Positions 44,484 through 53,865 of a stretch of 64,000 bases of DNA are shown one piece after another. Position 1 is the stretch's first letter, and each line of letters opens with the position of its first letter. The translations under genes and the position numbers were made by a program. This DNA is from GCA-2746365 sp964651445. Its GTDB lineage: Bacteria > Pseudomonadota > Gammaproteobacteria > SZUA-229. Location: NCBI GenBank assembly GCA_964651445.1, contig CAZYYW010000001.1:16574-80573 (forward strand), given 5' to 3'. Below the pieces are notes generated by a model, which saw only the letters and a list, made by a program, of their open reading frames with translations, was not told where the DNA came from and did not search any database.

Positions 44484-45753
44484 TATTATTTACCCCACCA
44501 AAGCTATAGGCCAACTCTTCGTCTGACACTGAATTTTTTAAACATCGCATTAACTTTACAGCCTCTTTTACCAGCAACTTACCGCGTGCACGATGCAAAT
44601 CATCCGGTACTTTCTGACCGTCACAAACAAAGGCTACCGGAAGATCATGCTGAATAAGAACTGAAATTATTTCACCGAGGCTGGCTGTTTCATCTATTTT
44701 TGTAATGACACAACCCTCAAGGTTTTCTTTGCCAAAGCTGTTAACCACATCATCCAGTAAATTCATTTGCCCTGTTGCTGATAATACCAGGTAATTTTTT
44801 ATATCCATATCTGGGTAATGTTTAGTGGTTATCAAATCATTTAAGTTAAGACCTTTCTGACTGAGTCCAGCGGTATCTATCAGTGTTAGGTTATGCTCTC
44901 CAGATTTTTTTTGAACTTCGTTTAACAAGTTTTCAAGTTCTTCTGCATCGCTTGCAACGTGAACAGGTATACCCAGAATACGACCATAACTACGCAGTTG
45001 TTCATGCGCACCAATACGGTAGTTATCAGTGGTGATTAATGTCACACCGCGACGACCGTGTTTTAATGCAAACCGGGCAGCAAGTTTAGCGATGGTTGTC
45101 GTTTTACCAACACCTGTCGGACCTATCAGGGAAACTATGCCACCATTGGATATAATATCCTGATCACTAATCGGCACCAAATAAGAAAGATAGTTTAAAG
45201 ATTCCAACCAACTATTTTTACTCAAACCCTTTTTTTCAAGCTTACTGGCAATGCCTCGGCTTAACCCGGGACTAATACCCAACGTTATCAACTGTTTTAA
45301 TAAGTTGGCATACAAGGGTTGCACACGGCTTGTTTCGCTCCAGGAAAATTGCATCAGCGGTGCTTCCATGATGTTTCTTAAACTGGCCAATTCATCTTGA
45401 ATTTTATCCAGCGTTGTTGTACTAGAATTTGTTGACGACTCGAAGTTTGTATTCTCTACTAGACTATCGAATGAAGATTTTTGATTTGTTGATGTGTCCA
45501 CTTTCATATTGTCAGGGCTGGCAACCGCGTTACTCTGCTGTACACTATTTCGATACGGATCTATTTCGCTAAGGGTATCGGGATTGCCAAGAGATGTCTG
45601 TACCATTGCATCTTCATAATCCATCGCAGCAATAATTTCTACACCACCATTAACTTGCCGGTTAGATAAAATTACCGCATCTGAGCCCTGCTCCTCGCGC
45701 AGTGCACGCATTGCCTGACGTGAATCCGGTGCAAAATAACGTTTCATTTTCAT
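44470..45753 (-). CDS. flhF: FlhF SRP-type GTPase
   Basis: A 427-residue protein placing the flagellum at the cell pole. I start it at ATG 45753 (MKMKRYFAPDSRQAMRALREEQGSDAVIL) because this is where the family begins and GGAGCG lies upstream; a longer frame from 45807 overlaps a separate small ORF. An N-terminal B domain (1-140, poorly conserved) is followed by the NG domains: GPTGVGKTTTIAKLAAR, TTDNYRIGAHEQL, LIDTAGLSQ and VITKIDETASLGEI. It overlaps the preceding small ORF by four bases and flhG by 14. Confidence 0.95.
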   Translation of the reverse strand: MKMKRYFAPDSRQAMRALREEQGSDAVILSNRQVNGGVEIIAAMDYEDAMVQTSLGNPDTLSEIDPYRNSVQQSNAVASPDNMKVDTSTNQKSSFDSLVENTNFESSTNSSTTTLDKIQDELASLRNIMEAPLMQFSWSETSRVQPLYANLLKQLITLGISPGLSRGIASKLEKKGLSKNSWLESLNYLSYLVPISDQDIISNGGIVSLIGPTGVGKTTTIAKLAARFALKHGRRGVTLITTDNYRIGAHEQLRSYGRILGIPVHVASDAEELENLLNEVQKKSGEHNLTLIDTAGLSQKGLNLNDLITTKHYPDMDIKNYLVLSATGQMNLLDDVVNSFGKENLEGCVITKIDETASLGEIISVLIQHDLPVAFVCDGQKVPDDLHRARGKLLVKEAVKLMRCLKNSVSDEELAYSFGGVNNNGNI

Positions 45754-45857
45754 ACCGCGCTCCATTGAACAATTGCAGTTATGTAGCCCACTGCCCAAAA
45801 GGCACACACCAAAAACAGCAAACTATTTTTTTTGATATTGTTATACATGTCATTCAT
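45750..45857 (-). CDS. 35-residue membrane peptide between flhA and flhF
   Basis: A short frame starting MNDMYNNIKKNS followed by one hydrophobic helix (LLFLVCAFWAVGYITAIVQW). AGGAG lies six bases before its ATG, 12 bases after the flhA stop, and its TGA overlaps the flhF ATG (ATGA). Ribosome site, coupling and a clean membrane segment make it a likely real gene. I know no named family for it. It may simply couple flhF translation to flhA, or act as a small membrane subunit near the export gate or FlhF. Confidence 0.65.
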   Translation of the reverse strand: MNDMYNNIKKNSLLFLVCAFWAVGYITAIVQWSAV

Positions 45858-45869
45858 TATTATCTCCTG

Positions 45870-47803
45870 TTACGCAGCTTTTACTTTTTGACCACCGACT
45901 GCTGCGACAACTTTAATGTTTTTACTGTCAGGAACCTCGTTATAAGCTAATACATGCAGATTTGGTGCCAAGCTTCTTAATAACCTTGCCAATGATGTCC
46001 GAATCACTGGAGAAACTAATAAAACGGCTGCGTTATTTTCAACTTCTTGCTGTTTGATACAGAGATTCAGCTCCTGAATCATCTGTTCTGCTAACCCTGG
46101 CTCCAGCCCTAAACCCGCATTTGACGCGCTTTGTACGGACTGCTGCAATATTTGTTCCAATTCGGGGCTTAAAGTGATGACGGCCATTTCTTCCGCCATA
46201 CCATTTATATTTTGATAAATCTGACGTGACATCGCGGTGCGTACTGCGGTGGTTAAAACGTCAGAGTTTTGGCTTTCGCTCGCATGTTCCGCCAAAGTTT
46301 CGGCGATGGTACGCATATCACGAATCGGCACACCTTCAGCAAGCAAGTTCTGTAGCACCTTCACGACTATGCCCAGCGGTAACACTTTAGGTACCAAATC
46401 TTCCACCAGTTTAGGCGACTGTTTCGCCAACATTTCCAACAGATGCTGTACTTCTTCATGACCAATCAACTCATGTGCATGCTGGCCTAATAGGTGGCTT
46501 AAATGCGTTGCCACCACTGTGCTGCTATCCACCACGGTATAACCCAACGTTTGCGCTTCATCACGCATGTTCGGCTCTATCCAGACCGCTTCCAGGCCAA
46601 AGGTGGGGTCTTTGGTTTTTATGCCTTTAACATTGCCAAAAACCTGACCAGGATTAATCGCCAGTTCTTTTTCTGGATAAGCCTCACCCTCACCAACCGG
46701 CACACCCATTAATATAATGCGATATGCATTGGGTGAAAGATCAAGGTTGTCCCTTATGTGCACCGCTTGTATAAGAAAACCAAGGTCCTGCGAAAGCTTT
46801 CGACGTACACCTTTAATGCGTGACATCATTTGCCCGCCCTGATTTTTATCAACCATTGGAATCAAGCGATAGCCAACCTCTAGGCCAACAACATCCACTA
46901 TAGGCACATCATCCCAGCTTAAATCTTTAAGCTGTGGCTCGATCTCCTCGCCTTCCAGATCGACAACCTCTTGCTGCTCACTGAGCTGTTGCTGTTGATA
47001 TAAATAGTATGCAACCGCACCAAAAACGGCACTAAGTGATAAAAATACTAAATTAGGCATGCCTGGAATCAGGCCGAGACTACCAACGATGCCAGCAGTA
47101 ATTGCGATTGGTCGAGGTTTGTTCAACAACTGACCGATTACTTGCTCACCCACATCTTGCGAAGATGAGTCACGGGTCACTGCAATGGCTGCTGCCGTAG
47201 ACAAGATTAAAGAAGGAATCTGTGCCACCAGACCATCACCAATGGTCAACAGTGTGTAGTTATGCGCGGCTTCTGAAAAGGCCATATCATGCTGTATGAC
47301 TCCGATACCCAAGCCAAAAATAATATTAATAAATAAAATCAATATTGCCGCAATCGCGTCGCCCCGAATAAACTTACTGGCACCGTCCATAGCGCCATAA
47401 AAATCCGCTTCACCGGTAATTTCTTGCCGCCTTGCCTTTGCCTCATCCTGTGTAATAAGACCGGAATTTAAATCTGCATCGACTGCCATTTGTTTTCCTG
47501 GCATCGCATCTAATGTAAAACGCGCATTGACTTCTGAAATACGCCCAGCACCCTTGGTCACCACCACAAAGTTGATAATGGTTAGCACCGCAAAGACCAC
47601 TAAACCAACGGTATAATTGCCACCAACAACAAATTCCCCGAATGATTGAATAACAGAACCTGCCACATCTGTGCCTGTATGCCCATCCAATAACACAACA
47701 CGAGTTGAAGCCACATTAAGTGACAAACGTAATAAAGTTGCACCGAGTAATAAGGTCGGAAAAACGGAAAAATCCAATGGACGAATGGTATAAATAACCA
47801 CCA
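45870..47803 (-). CDS. flhA: FlhA export gate protein (5' end lost in gap)
   Basis: The C-terminal 644 or so residues of the main type III export-gate protein. The visible part begins within the N-terminal membrane region (IRPLDFSVFPTLLLGATLLRLSLNVASTRVVLL), continues through the FHIPEP signature area (VVTKGAGRISEVNARFTLDAMPGKQMA) and ends in the cytoplasmic nonameric domain (residues about 300-640). By comparison with family length (about 690-700) roughly 50 N-terminal residues are hidden in the 100-N gap. It lies downstream of flhB and upstream of the small ORF and flhF. Confidence 0.95.
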
Positions 47804-47903
47804 NNNNNNNNNNNNNNNNNNNNNNNNNNNNNNNNNNNNNNNNNNNNNNNNNNNNNNNNNNNNNNNNNNNNNNNNNNNNNNNNNNNNNNNNNNNNNNNNN
47901 NNN
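47804..47903. other. Assembly gap (100 N) between flhB and flhA
   Basis: Exactly 100 N, a placeholder length. FlhB lacks about 80 C-terminal and FlhA about 50 N-terminal residues, so the true missing DNA is nearer 400 bases or more. Confidence 0.95.
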
Positions 47904-48790
47904 AGATCTGCACCTTTTGCCACCACCACAGGTGCCCGCATACTGAGCTGGTCGTAACGCAAAGCTATTGCGTAATGTGTTGGGTTAGTAATAATGACAT
48001 CGGCAGTTGGCACATCCTCCATCATTCGGCGCTGCGAAAGCTCCATCTGTAAAGCACGGATACGACCTTTCACTTCAGGCCGCCCCTCTGTTTCTTTGTT
48101 CTCGTCTTTGACTTCCTGAAAGGTCATCATCAATTGCTTGGTATGCTGCCAAATCTGGAAAGGAACATCGAGTACAGCAACCAATATCAACACCGCACTA
48201 CAGGAAATAAACAACCAAATAGACAATCTTGCCACATGCGTAAGCGCTTCTTGCAATGGTTCATAACCTAAGCCAATCAGCTCATCAAACAGTGAATATA
48301 ATATTGCCGCTGAAACACCTAATATCAATAAAAATTTTGCCAGTACTTTTATTAGTTCCACTAAACTATTGACCGAGAAAATTCTCCCTAGACCTTTAAT
48401 CGGACTGATTTTTTCCCACTTTGGACTCATCGCCTTGGTACTGAAGGACCAACCACCAACACCGATAGGCGTTAACAGTGTAAGCACCACCAGCAGGATG
48501 AATAAAGGCATCAAAATAAATAAACTTTCCATTGATAATTTGCCAAATAATTCCAATATAGCGTTTATATCAAGATCTCTGGCATTTTCCACACTCAATG
48601 CCTGCCGCATGAGATCGCTGAGTGAGGTCAGAATGTTTTCGCCCATAAACAATAAACCAATACCCGAACCCAACATCAACATCATCGTATTCAGTTCTTT
48701 TGATCGGGGTACCTGACCTTTATCACGTGATTCCTGCAACCGTTTGGCGGTGGGTTGTTCACTTTTTTCTTGTCCTGAATCTTCTGACAT
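47904..48790 (-). CDS. flhB: FlhB export switch protein (3' end lost in gap)
   Basis: The first 295 residues of FlhB, which sets export specificity by self-cleavage. The N-terminus (EDSGQEKSEQPTAKRLQESRDKGQVPRSKEL) and four membrane helices are present, as is the cleavage site NPTH (in VIITNPTHYAIALRY). The sequence stops at VVVAKGAD; about 80 residues of the cytoplasmic domain are in the gap. It starts three bases after fliR. The FliK partner gene is also interrupted by a gap at 53766. Confidence 0.95.
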
Positions 48791-48792
48791 TT

Positions 48793-49569
48793 CTAGACAA
48801 CCAAAATGTGCGTTTGCATGAGCTCAAGTACCTGCGTTAGCATCCGGCTCAAGTGACCGGTAACCGAAGGCAAGATAAAAATCATAAAAAGAAAGCCAAC
48901 CATAATCATGATCGGAAAGCCGACCGCAAAAATATTCAATTGTGGTGCGGCACGTGAAGCAATACCAAAAGCTAAATTCACCAATAGCAGTGCAGCCATT
49001 GCAGGCAACGCAATTAACAAGCCGCCAACAAACATATCACTACCCCAGGTAACTAATCGCCATAACGCATCACTGGAAAGTGCTGTTGGGCCTATTGGTA
49101 AATTATGAAAACTCTTCGCCATTACTTCTATAAAAATAAGATGGCCGTTTAATGCTAAAAAAACCAATGTCGCCATAATCAAAAAAGCCTGACTAATAAC
49201 CGGCACCTGTATGCCATTTTGCGGATCTACCATGGTGGCAAAACCCAAACCCATAGCATTAGCCACTGCCTGACCAGCGATAATAAAAGCAGAAAATACC
49301 ATTTGTAAAATAAAACCCATGGCAAGGCCTATTAATATCTGTGAAATACTGATGATAACGGCATCGCCACTTATTAAATCGACCTCCGGTGGTTTTGGTA
49401 TTACGGGTAACAATAACCAGGCAACAAGTAGAGCCAGTAAAATACGAATTCGAACTGGTATGCTACGTGCAGAAAATATGGGCGCTGCTGCGAACATTGC
49501 ACCAATACGCATAAATGGCCACATTAAAGTCGCCAACCAAGAAAGAAATTCGGTACTAGTAATGGTCAT
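48793..49569 (-). CDS. fliR: FliR export apparatus protein
   Basis: A 258-residue integral membrane protein of the flagellar type III export core (FliPQR complex). About six hydrophobic helices are visible, with the family segments MRIGAMFAAAPIFSARSIPVRIRILLAL, AMGLGFATMVDPQNG and ILPSVTGHLSRMLTQ. Its ATG overlaps the fliQ stop by four bases (ATGA), and flhB begins three bases downstream. Confidence 0.96.
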   Translation of the reverse strand: MTITSTEFLSWLATLMWPFMRIGAMFAAAPIFSARSIPVRIRILLALLVAWLLLPVIPKPPEVDLISGDAVIISISQILIGLAMGFILQMVFSAFIIAGQAVANAMGLGFATMVDPQNGIQVPVISQAFLIMATLVFLALNGHLIFIEVMAKSFHNLPIGPTALSSDALWRLVTWGSDMFVGGLLIALPAMAALLLVNLAFGIASRAAPQLNIFAVGFPIMIMVGFLFMIFILPSVTGHLSRMLTQVLELMQTHILVV

Positions 49570-49835
49570 CCAATTAACTCAGGAATATTTTCTATCAGGG
49601 CAATGGTAAAATCAACAATGACACTTAACATCCATGAACCTGAAATAACCAAAGCCAAAGCCATCACTATTAATTTTGGGATAAAGGTCAATGTCATTTC
49701 CTGGATTTGTGTGGCTGCCTGAAACATGCCTACCAGTAGACCCGTCGCCAAGGCTGACAATAATAGTGGTGCAGACAATAAAGAAATAACCCACAAGGCT
49801 TCAACGCCTACATCTAATACTGTTTCAGGTGTCAT
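49566..49835 (-). CDS. fliQ: FliQ export apparatus protein
   Basis: An 89-residue protein with two membrane helices. The family pattern is complete (MTPETVLDVGVEALW, LLVGMFQAATQIQEMTLTFIPK). It is part of the FliPQR export channel and is translationally coupled to fliR. FliP lies 43 bases upstream. Confidence 0.96.
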   Translation of the reverse strand: MTPETVLDVGVEALWVISLLSAPLLLSALATGLLVGMFQAATQIQEMTLTFIPKLIVMALALVISGSWMLSVIVDFTIALIENIPELIG

Positions 49836-49878
49836 AAAATCGTTCCCTTATTTTTAGTTGCTCAAAATTCGTATATTT

Positions 49879-50622
49879 TTAAAGATAAAAACTCGATGCC
49901 AGCGTACCCATAATCAGTGCCCAGCCGTCAATCAAAACAAATAACATTAATTTAAACGGTAACGAGATAATCATGGGTGACAGCATCATCATGCCCATCG
50001 ACATCAATACACTGGCAACCACAATGTCGATAATTAAAAATGGAATGAAGATTAAAAATCCGATTTGAAATGCGGTTTTTAATTCACTGGTAACAAATGA
50101 TGGTAGCAATAAGCTGAAGGGGACTTTTTCTGCGGGATCAAGTTTTCCCTGTCCAGAAATATCAGCAAACATTGCTAAATCTGTCTCACGTGTTTGATTT
50201 AACATGAACTCATAAAAAGGTTGCGAGGCCTTTTCAAACGCCAGCTCTGCACTCATTTCTTCATCAAGATAAGGTTTAACACCTTCTTCATATGCCGTAC
50301 TAAAGATAGGTGCCATAATGAAAAAAGTCAGGAACAATGCAAGTCCTAGCAAAATTTGATTTGATGGTGTTTGAGCCGTACCTAAAGCTTGTCTTAGGAT
50401 TGAAAGTACAATAATAATCCGGGTAAAAGAGGTAGTCATAATCAGTGCCGCTGGTAGTAAACTCAGCACCGTCATCAATGCCAGAATCTGCAAGGTTACA
50501 GAATAGGTTTGGCCGCCATCCTCTGTTGGCGCAACCGTAAAAGCAGCAAATCCTTGTGATGCCCACACGCTACCGATGGGCAACAGCAAGAGTAAAAAAA
50601 TTGTAATTGCACGTGACATCAT
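49879..50622 (-). CDS. fliP: FliP export apparatus protein
   Basis: A 247-residue membrane protein with a cleavable N-terminal signal (MMSRAITIFLLLLLPIGSVWA), the known peculiarity of FliP. Family blocks are SFTRIIIVLSILRQALGTAQTPSNQILLGLALFLTFFIMAP, the periplasmic loop, and VLMSMGMMMLSPMIISLPFKLMLFVLIDGW. It forms the export channel with FliQ and FliR and starts five bases after fliO. Confidence 0.96.
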   Translation of the reverse strand: MMSRAITIFLLLLLPIGSVWASQGFAAFTVAPTEDGGQTYSVTLQILALMTVLSLLPAALIMTTSFTRIIIVLSILRQALGTAQTPSNQILLGLALFLTFFIMAPIFSTAYEEGVKPYLDEEMSAELAFEKASQPFYEFMLNQTRETDLAMFADISGQGKLDPAEKVPFSLLLPSFVTSELKTAFQIGFLIFIPFLIIDIVVASVLMSMGMMMLSPMIISLPFKLMLFVLIDGWALIMGTLASSFYL

Positions 50623-50627
50623 AATGG

Positions 50628-51209
50628 TTATCGCTTTTTAGTTGTCACAGATGCATTCGCATTTGTAATCATGGTTTTTAATTTATCGGCGAACGAATCT
50701 CCTGATGTCGTAGTCGTCTGTTTTTCTGACAAATCAATGGGGGTTTCCAGTACATGTAAAGCTTGAATATTTCCGGCAGAAACACCAATTAAAATTTGCT
50801 TATCGGCCACTTGCAACAACACCACACGTTCACGCGCACCCATTCCTAAGCTGGCGATAATGTTGAGTGGGCCACCGGAGAAAGACTGAAAGCGGTTCAT
50901 TTTTTTTGCGAACCATGCCAATGCAATAATACAAAGTAAAACGACAAACAGACCCGTCGCCATCTGGAGTAGGTAATGTCCACTGGTAGGATCAATACCG
51001 AGTGAAGTAGAGGAATTAACCACGGCTTGAACACTTGGATCTATGGTTACAGGCTCTGTGATAACAGTTTCTGTAGTTACAGCATCTGTTTTTGTTACTT
51101 CTGCATCTAAACTTTCTGTTTCTGCAGAAAACACATAAGCAGGTAATGACAATAGAAGGCTGCTGCTAAAATAACTGAGGTAATCACTAAAAGGTTTTTT
51201 AAATTTCAT
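50628..51209 (-). CDS. fliO: FliO export apparatus assembly protein
   Basis: A 193-residue protein with a signal-like N-terminal helix, one main membrane segment (LLQMATGLFVVLLCIIALAWFAKKM) and a short cytoplasmic domain with NIIASLGMGARERVVLLQVADKQILIGVSAGNIQALH, typical of FliO. FliO stabilises FliP during gate assembly. The periplasmic part is rich in Thr, Val and Glu repeats (ETVITEPVTIDPS) and longer than in E. coli. It lies between fliN and fliP. Confidence 0.92.
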   Translation of the reverse strand: MKFKKPFSDYLSYFSSSLLLSLPAYVFSAETESLDAEVTKTDAVTTETVITEPVTIDPSVQAVVNSSTSLGIDPTSGHYLLQMATGLFVVLLCIIALAWFAKKMNRFQSFSGGPLNIIASLGMGARERVVLLQVADKQILIGVSAGNIQALHVLETPIDLSEKQTTTTSGDSFADKLKTMITNANASVTTKKR

Positions 51210-51224
51210 TTTTTTATAACAACT

Positions 51225-51689
51225 TTACTTTAGTTTTTGCACACGTTCAGCAGGACTAATAACATCCGTTAAACGAATACCAAATTTTTCATTGATAACC
51301 ACTACTTCACCATGAGCAATTAATGTACCGTTAATCAGCACATCCATCGGTTCACCGGCAAGTCGATCGAGTTCAACAACAGAACCCTGGTTAAGCTGAA
51401 GCAAGCTGGAAATCGGTAATTCAGTGCGGCCTATTTCCATAGACAGCGTTACTGGAATATCAAGAATCACCTCAAGGTTTGCATCCGTTGTCGTTAACTG
51501 ATTGGTTTTTTTTTCCAAATCTTTAAAGGCAGCAGGTTCATAATCATTCTGCGCAGAGGTTTCGCTGACCTGTTCAGTGGCTTGTTCAGTGGCATCATCA
51601 GCCAATGCTTCAGCATTATTTTTCTGCGCCGCTGCTTTCATGGCATCGTCATTTTTTGGTTCTTGCGCCTCTGATATTTCTTCACTCAT
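51225..51689 (-). CDS. fliN: FliN C-ring switch protein
   Basis: A 154-residue motor switch protein. The C-terminal SpoA domain is standard (NLEVILDIPVTLSMEIGRTELPISSLLQLNQGSVVELDRLAGEPMDVLINGTLIAHGEVVVINEKFGIRLTDV spans about 75-148 in the family manner). The N-terminal 65 residues are a charged, Ala/Glu-rich extension common in polar-flagellum FliN. GAGGG precedes the ATG. With FliM and FliG it sets rotation direction. Confidence 0.95.
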   Translation of the reverse strand: MSEEISEAQEPKNDDAMKAAAQKNNAEALADDATEQATEQVSETSAQNDYEPAAFKDLEKKTNQLTTTDANLEVILDIPVTLSMEIGRTELPISSLLQLNQGSVVELDRLAGEPMDVLINGTLIAHGEVVVINEKFGIRLTDVISPAERVQKLK

Positions 51690-51706
51690 TTTTATACCCT
51701 CGTTAA

Positions 51707-52690
51707 CTAATCAGTTGTGTATTCAGGCCGTGCAATCGCTTCAACAAACTGCACTGCATTTTTGCCATTTGAATGCCCGACACTGCCTCTAAAAATAGGT
51801 ACGTCTTCAGCACGAACGGTAACCAAATCAGGTTTTTCAATAGGAATAATGTCGCCTTCTTTAAGGTTTAAAACTTCTCCCAGTGTCAACCTCGTGTGCC
51901 CCATCAAGCTATCTATTGAAACACTGGCATGTTTCATTTCCTCTTTTAAAGTATTGCCCCATAAGTTATCATCACCTTCCTCGTCTCCAGTCTTACCGGT
52001 ATCCAATAACTCGTGAATGGGTTCAAGCATCGCGTAAGGCATGACAATATGAATTTCACCGCCACCTCCTTCTAATTCTATTTTAAATGTGGAAATCACA
52101 ACGACTTCAGTTGGGCTTACAATGTTTGCGTATTGAGGGTTGATTTCAGAACTTAAAAAACTAAAGTCCAGTTCCATTATTGGTTGCCATGCGTTCTTTA
52201 GGTCCTCAAATAACAAGTCGAGTAGTAAAGTTACAATTCTTTTTTCGGTAGGTGTAAATTCCCTGCCTTCAATGCGTGAGTGAAAACGACCATCACCACC
52301 AAAGTAATTATCCACTGTCGCAAATACCAGATTGGGGTCAATAACACATAAACCTGTACCACGAAGGGGATTTATAGTTATTAGGTTCAAACTGGTGGGC
52401 ATAACTAGGCTACGTACATATTCAGAATACTTGAGCATTTTGACACCAGAAGCGGTCACTTCAGTGGTACGACGAATCATATTGAACATGCTTATGCGAA
52501 TTGCACGAACCAGACGCTCATTAACCATATCCAGTGTCGGTATGCGTCCTCGTATAATTCTGTCCTGACTACCGAGGTCATAAGGTTCAGCATCACCCGA
52601 TGCAATGGCGGCAGCATCCATGTCGATATCACCACTATCAACACCACTTAATAGCGTATCAATTTCGTCCTGAGATAAATTTTCGTTCAC
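51707..52690 (-). CDS. fliM: FliM C-ring switch protein
   Basis: A 327-residue motor switch protein starting at GTG 52690 with AGAGG upstream. The N-terminal CheY-binding motif is NLSQDEIDTLLSGV; the middle CheC-like domain contains RGTGLCVIDPNLVFATVDNYFGG; the C-terminal SpoA domain has LTLGEVLNLKEGDIIPIEKPDLV. The intact CheY-binding peptide implies chemotactic control although no che gene is in the window. Confidence 0.96.
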   Translation of the reverse strand: MNENLSQDEIDTLLSGVDSGDIDMDAAAIASGDAEPYDLGSQDRIIRGRIPTLDMVNERLVRAIRISMFNMIRRTTEVTASGVKMLKYSEYVRSLVMPTSLNLITINPLRGTGLCVIDPNLVFATVDNYFGGDGRFHSRIEGREFTPTEKRIVTLLLDLLFEDLKNAWQPIMELDFSFLSSEINPQYANIVSPTEVVVISTFKIELEGGGGEIHIVMPYAMLEPIHELLDTGKTGDEEGDDNLWGNTLKEEMKHASVSIDSLMGHTRLTLGEVLNLKEGDIIPIEKPDLVTVRAEDVPIFRGSVGHSNGKNAVQFVEAIARPEYTTD

Positions 52691-52701
52691 CTTTTATACC
52701 T

Positions 52702-53238
52702 CTACTGAACTACAAACGAGGTGAAATATGCTGCTTCAACTTCATACTCCAGTTCTTCCACAGCCAGCACACTTTTCAAGCTAGTATTTATATCCACCAC
52801 AGTTTCGCTTAAAAGCATCGCCTTACCTTCTCGGGTACTCATTTTTTTGTAGTCTTGACCGCCAAATAACATCAACAAACTACTGCGTATCATTGGCATA
52901 TGTTCTTTTATTTGATTCTCGACATCTTTTTCGCGTGACATAACATTAAGTGAAAATTGCATGAAACGTGCACTGTTCTGATTTTTAAAACTGACAACAA
53001 ATTTGGGATCCATTGAAATGTAAATCGGTGCTTTCATCTTTTCTTTCTCAACCACCTCACCATCTTCGCCTTCTTGTGCTTCTGTTTCCTCACTGTCACC
53101 CTTAATAAAATAAAGCGTGCCAGCAACAAGACCGCCGCCTACGACCAACAGCAATATCACTGAAATAATGACTATCTTCATCTTTGAAGATCCGCCTTTT
53201 ACTTCCTCTTCGCCTTCTTCCGCCTTTTCTTTCGCCAT
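52702..53238 (-). CDS. fliL: FliL basal-body stator-associated protein
   Basis: A 178-residue protein with a charged cytoplasmic N-terminus (MAKEKAEEGEEE), one membrane helix (MKIVIISVILLLVVGGGLVAG) and a periplasmic stomatin-like domain (YISMDPKFVVSF, RFMQFSLNVMSREKDVENQI). FliL rings surround and stabilise stators. I start it at 53238 because the sigma-54 promoter at 53289-53303 would lie inside any longer form from 53304. It opens the fliLMNOPQR-flhB run. Confidence 0.94.
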   Translation of the reverse strand: MAKEKAEEGEEEVKGGSSKMKIVIISVILLLVVGGGLVAGTLYFIKGDSEETEAQEGEDGEVVEKEKMKAPIYISMDPKFVVSFKNQNSARFMQFSLNVMSREKDVENQIKEHMPMIRSSLLMLFGGQDYKKMSTREGKAMLLSETVVDINTSLKSVLAVEELEYEVEAAYFTSFVVQ

Positions 53239-53288
53239 GACCCAAATACCTGTTATAAAATTGCATTGTTTACCTGTATTGATTAAAA

Positions 53289-53303
53289 GCAAAAGCCGTG
53301 CCA
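53289..53303 (-). promoter_or_regulatory. Sigma-54 promoter of fliL operon
   Basis: The minus strand reads TGGCAC-GGCTT-TTGC, an exact -24/-12 element. The transcript would start about 40 bases before the fliL ATG and probably serves fliL through flhB. Confidence 0.87.
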
Positions 53304-53669
53304 ACCACTATAACCAATAAAATAGTCATATTTTTCAACGTCTTATATAGTAAGTTTTTCAAGTGATGGGAATTTGACTAGCGATTTATTAGCCGCGCCA
53401 GAATTCTGGCTTAGCGTTTACGTCAGCATAATGGCAACAACGTATGCGTCTGTGATTAATAGAGGCGCCCTTAAGTCCGAATCGAACAAAAGTTTCGCTT
53501 ATAATATTTTTTTCAAATCCTAGAATGGATGTGTGGGCAGGATTGTTAAGAATGTCACGCGCAAACATCGGTCAGTCTTTGCGTAAAGTGGATAGGAATC
53601 ACCTGAAAACAAGGTTCTCCCAAAAATCAGGCATTAATGTTCGTTACTCAGATAAGTAGCAAACGAGGG
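53304..53669. other. Non-coding gap between fliK and fliL
   Basis: About 365 bases upstream of the fliL promoter. No convincing ORF, repeat or stable hairpin was found in it. Confidence 0.6.
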
Positions 53670-53765
53670 TTAAATATAATAATCAACAACTGACGATGCC
53701 GTTGTACCGACAGTCTGTTGCAGCATTGGGTTATTCATTTCGCCAGTAACAAGCGGTTGTATATT
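53670..53765 (-). CDS. fliK: FliK C-terminal fragment beyond the gap
   Basis: On the minus strand an open frame leaves the gap and ends at TAA 53670 with 31 residues finishing TASSVVDYYI, a tail style seen in polar-flagellum FliK proteins. It is not in the same frame as the upstream part across the 100 N, which only shows that the N count is arbitrary. The FliK hook-length control domain itself lies in the gap. Confidence 0.55.
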   Translation of the reverse strand, partial: NIQPLVTGEMNNPMLQQTVGTTASSVVDYYI

Positions 53766-53865
53766 NNNNNNNNNNNNNNNNNNNNNNNNNNNNNNNNNNN
53801 NNNNNNNNNNNNNNNNNNNNNNNNNNNNNNNNNNNNNNNNNNNNNNNNNNNNNNNNNNNNNNNNN
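53766..53865. other. Assembly gap (100 N) inside fliK
   Basis: Exactly 100 N. The conserved C-terminal Flg_hook domain of FliK is missing from both flanks, so several hundred bases are likely absent. Confidence 0.95.

Noticed and set aside
45754..45807. Longer FlhF form starting at 45807
   Set aside because: The family begins at MKxKRxFAPD (45753), a ribosome site precedes that ATG, and the extension coincides with the small membrane ORF in another frame.
53239..53304. Longer FliL form starting at 53304
   Set aside because: It would place the exact sigma-54 promoter inside the coding region; the charged MAKEKAEE start at 53238 fits the family.
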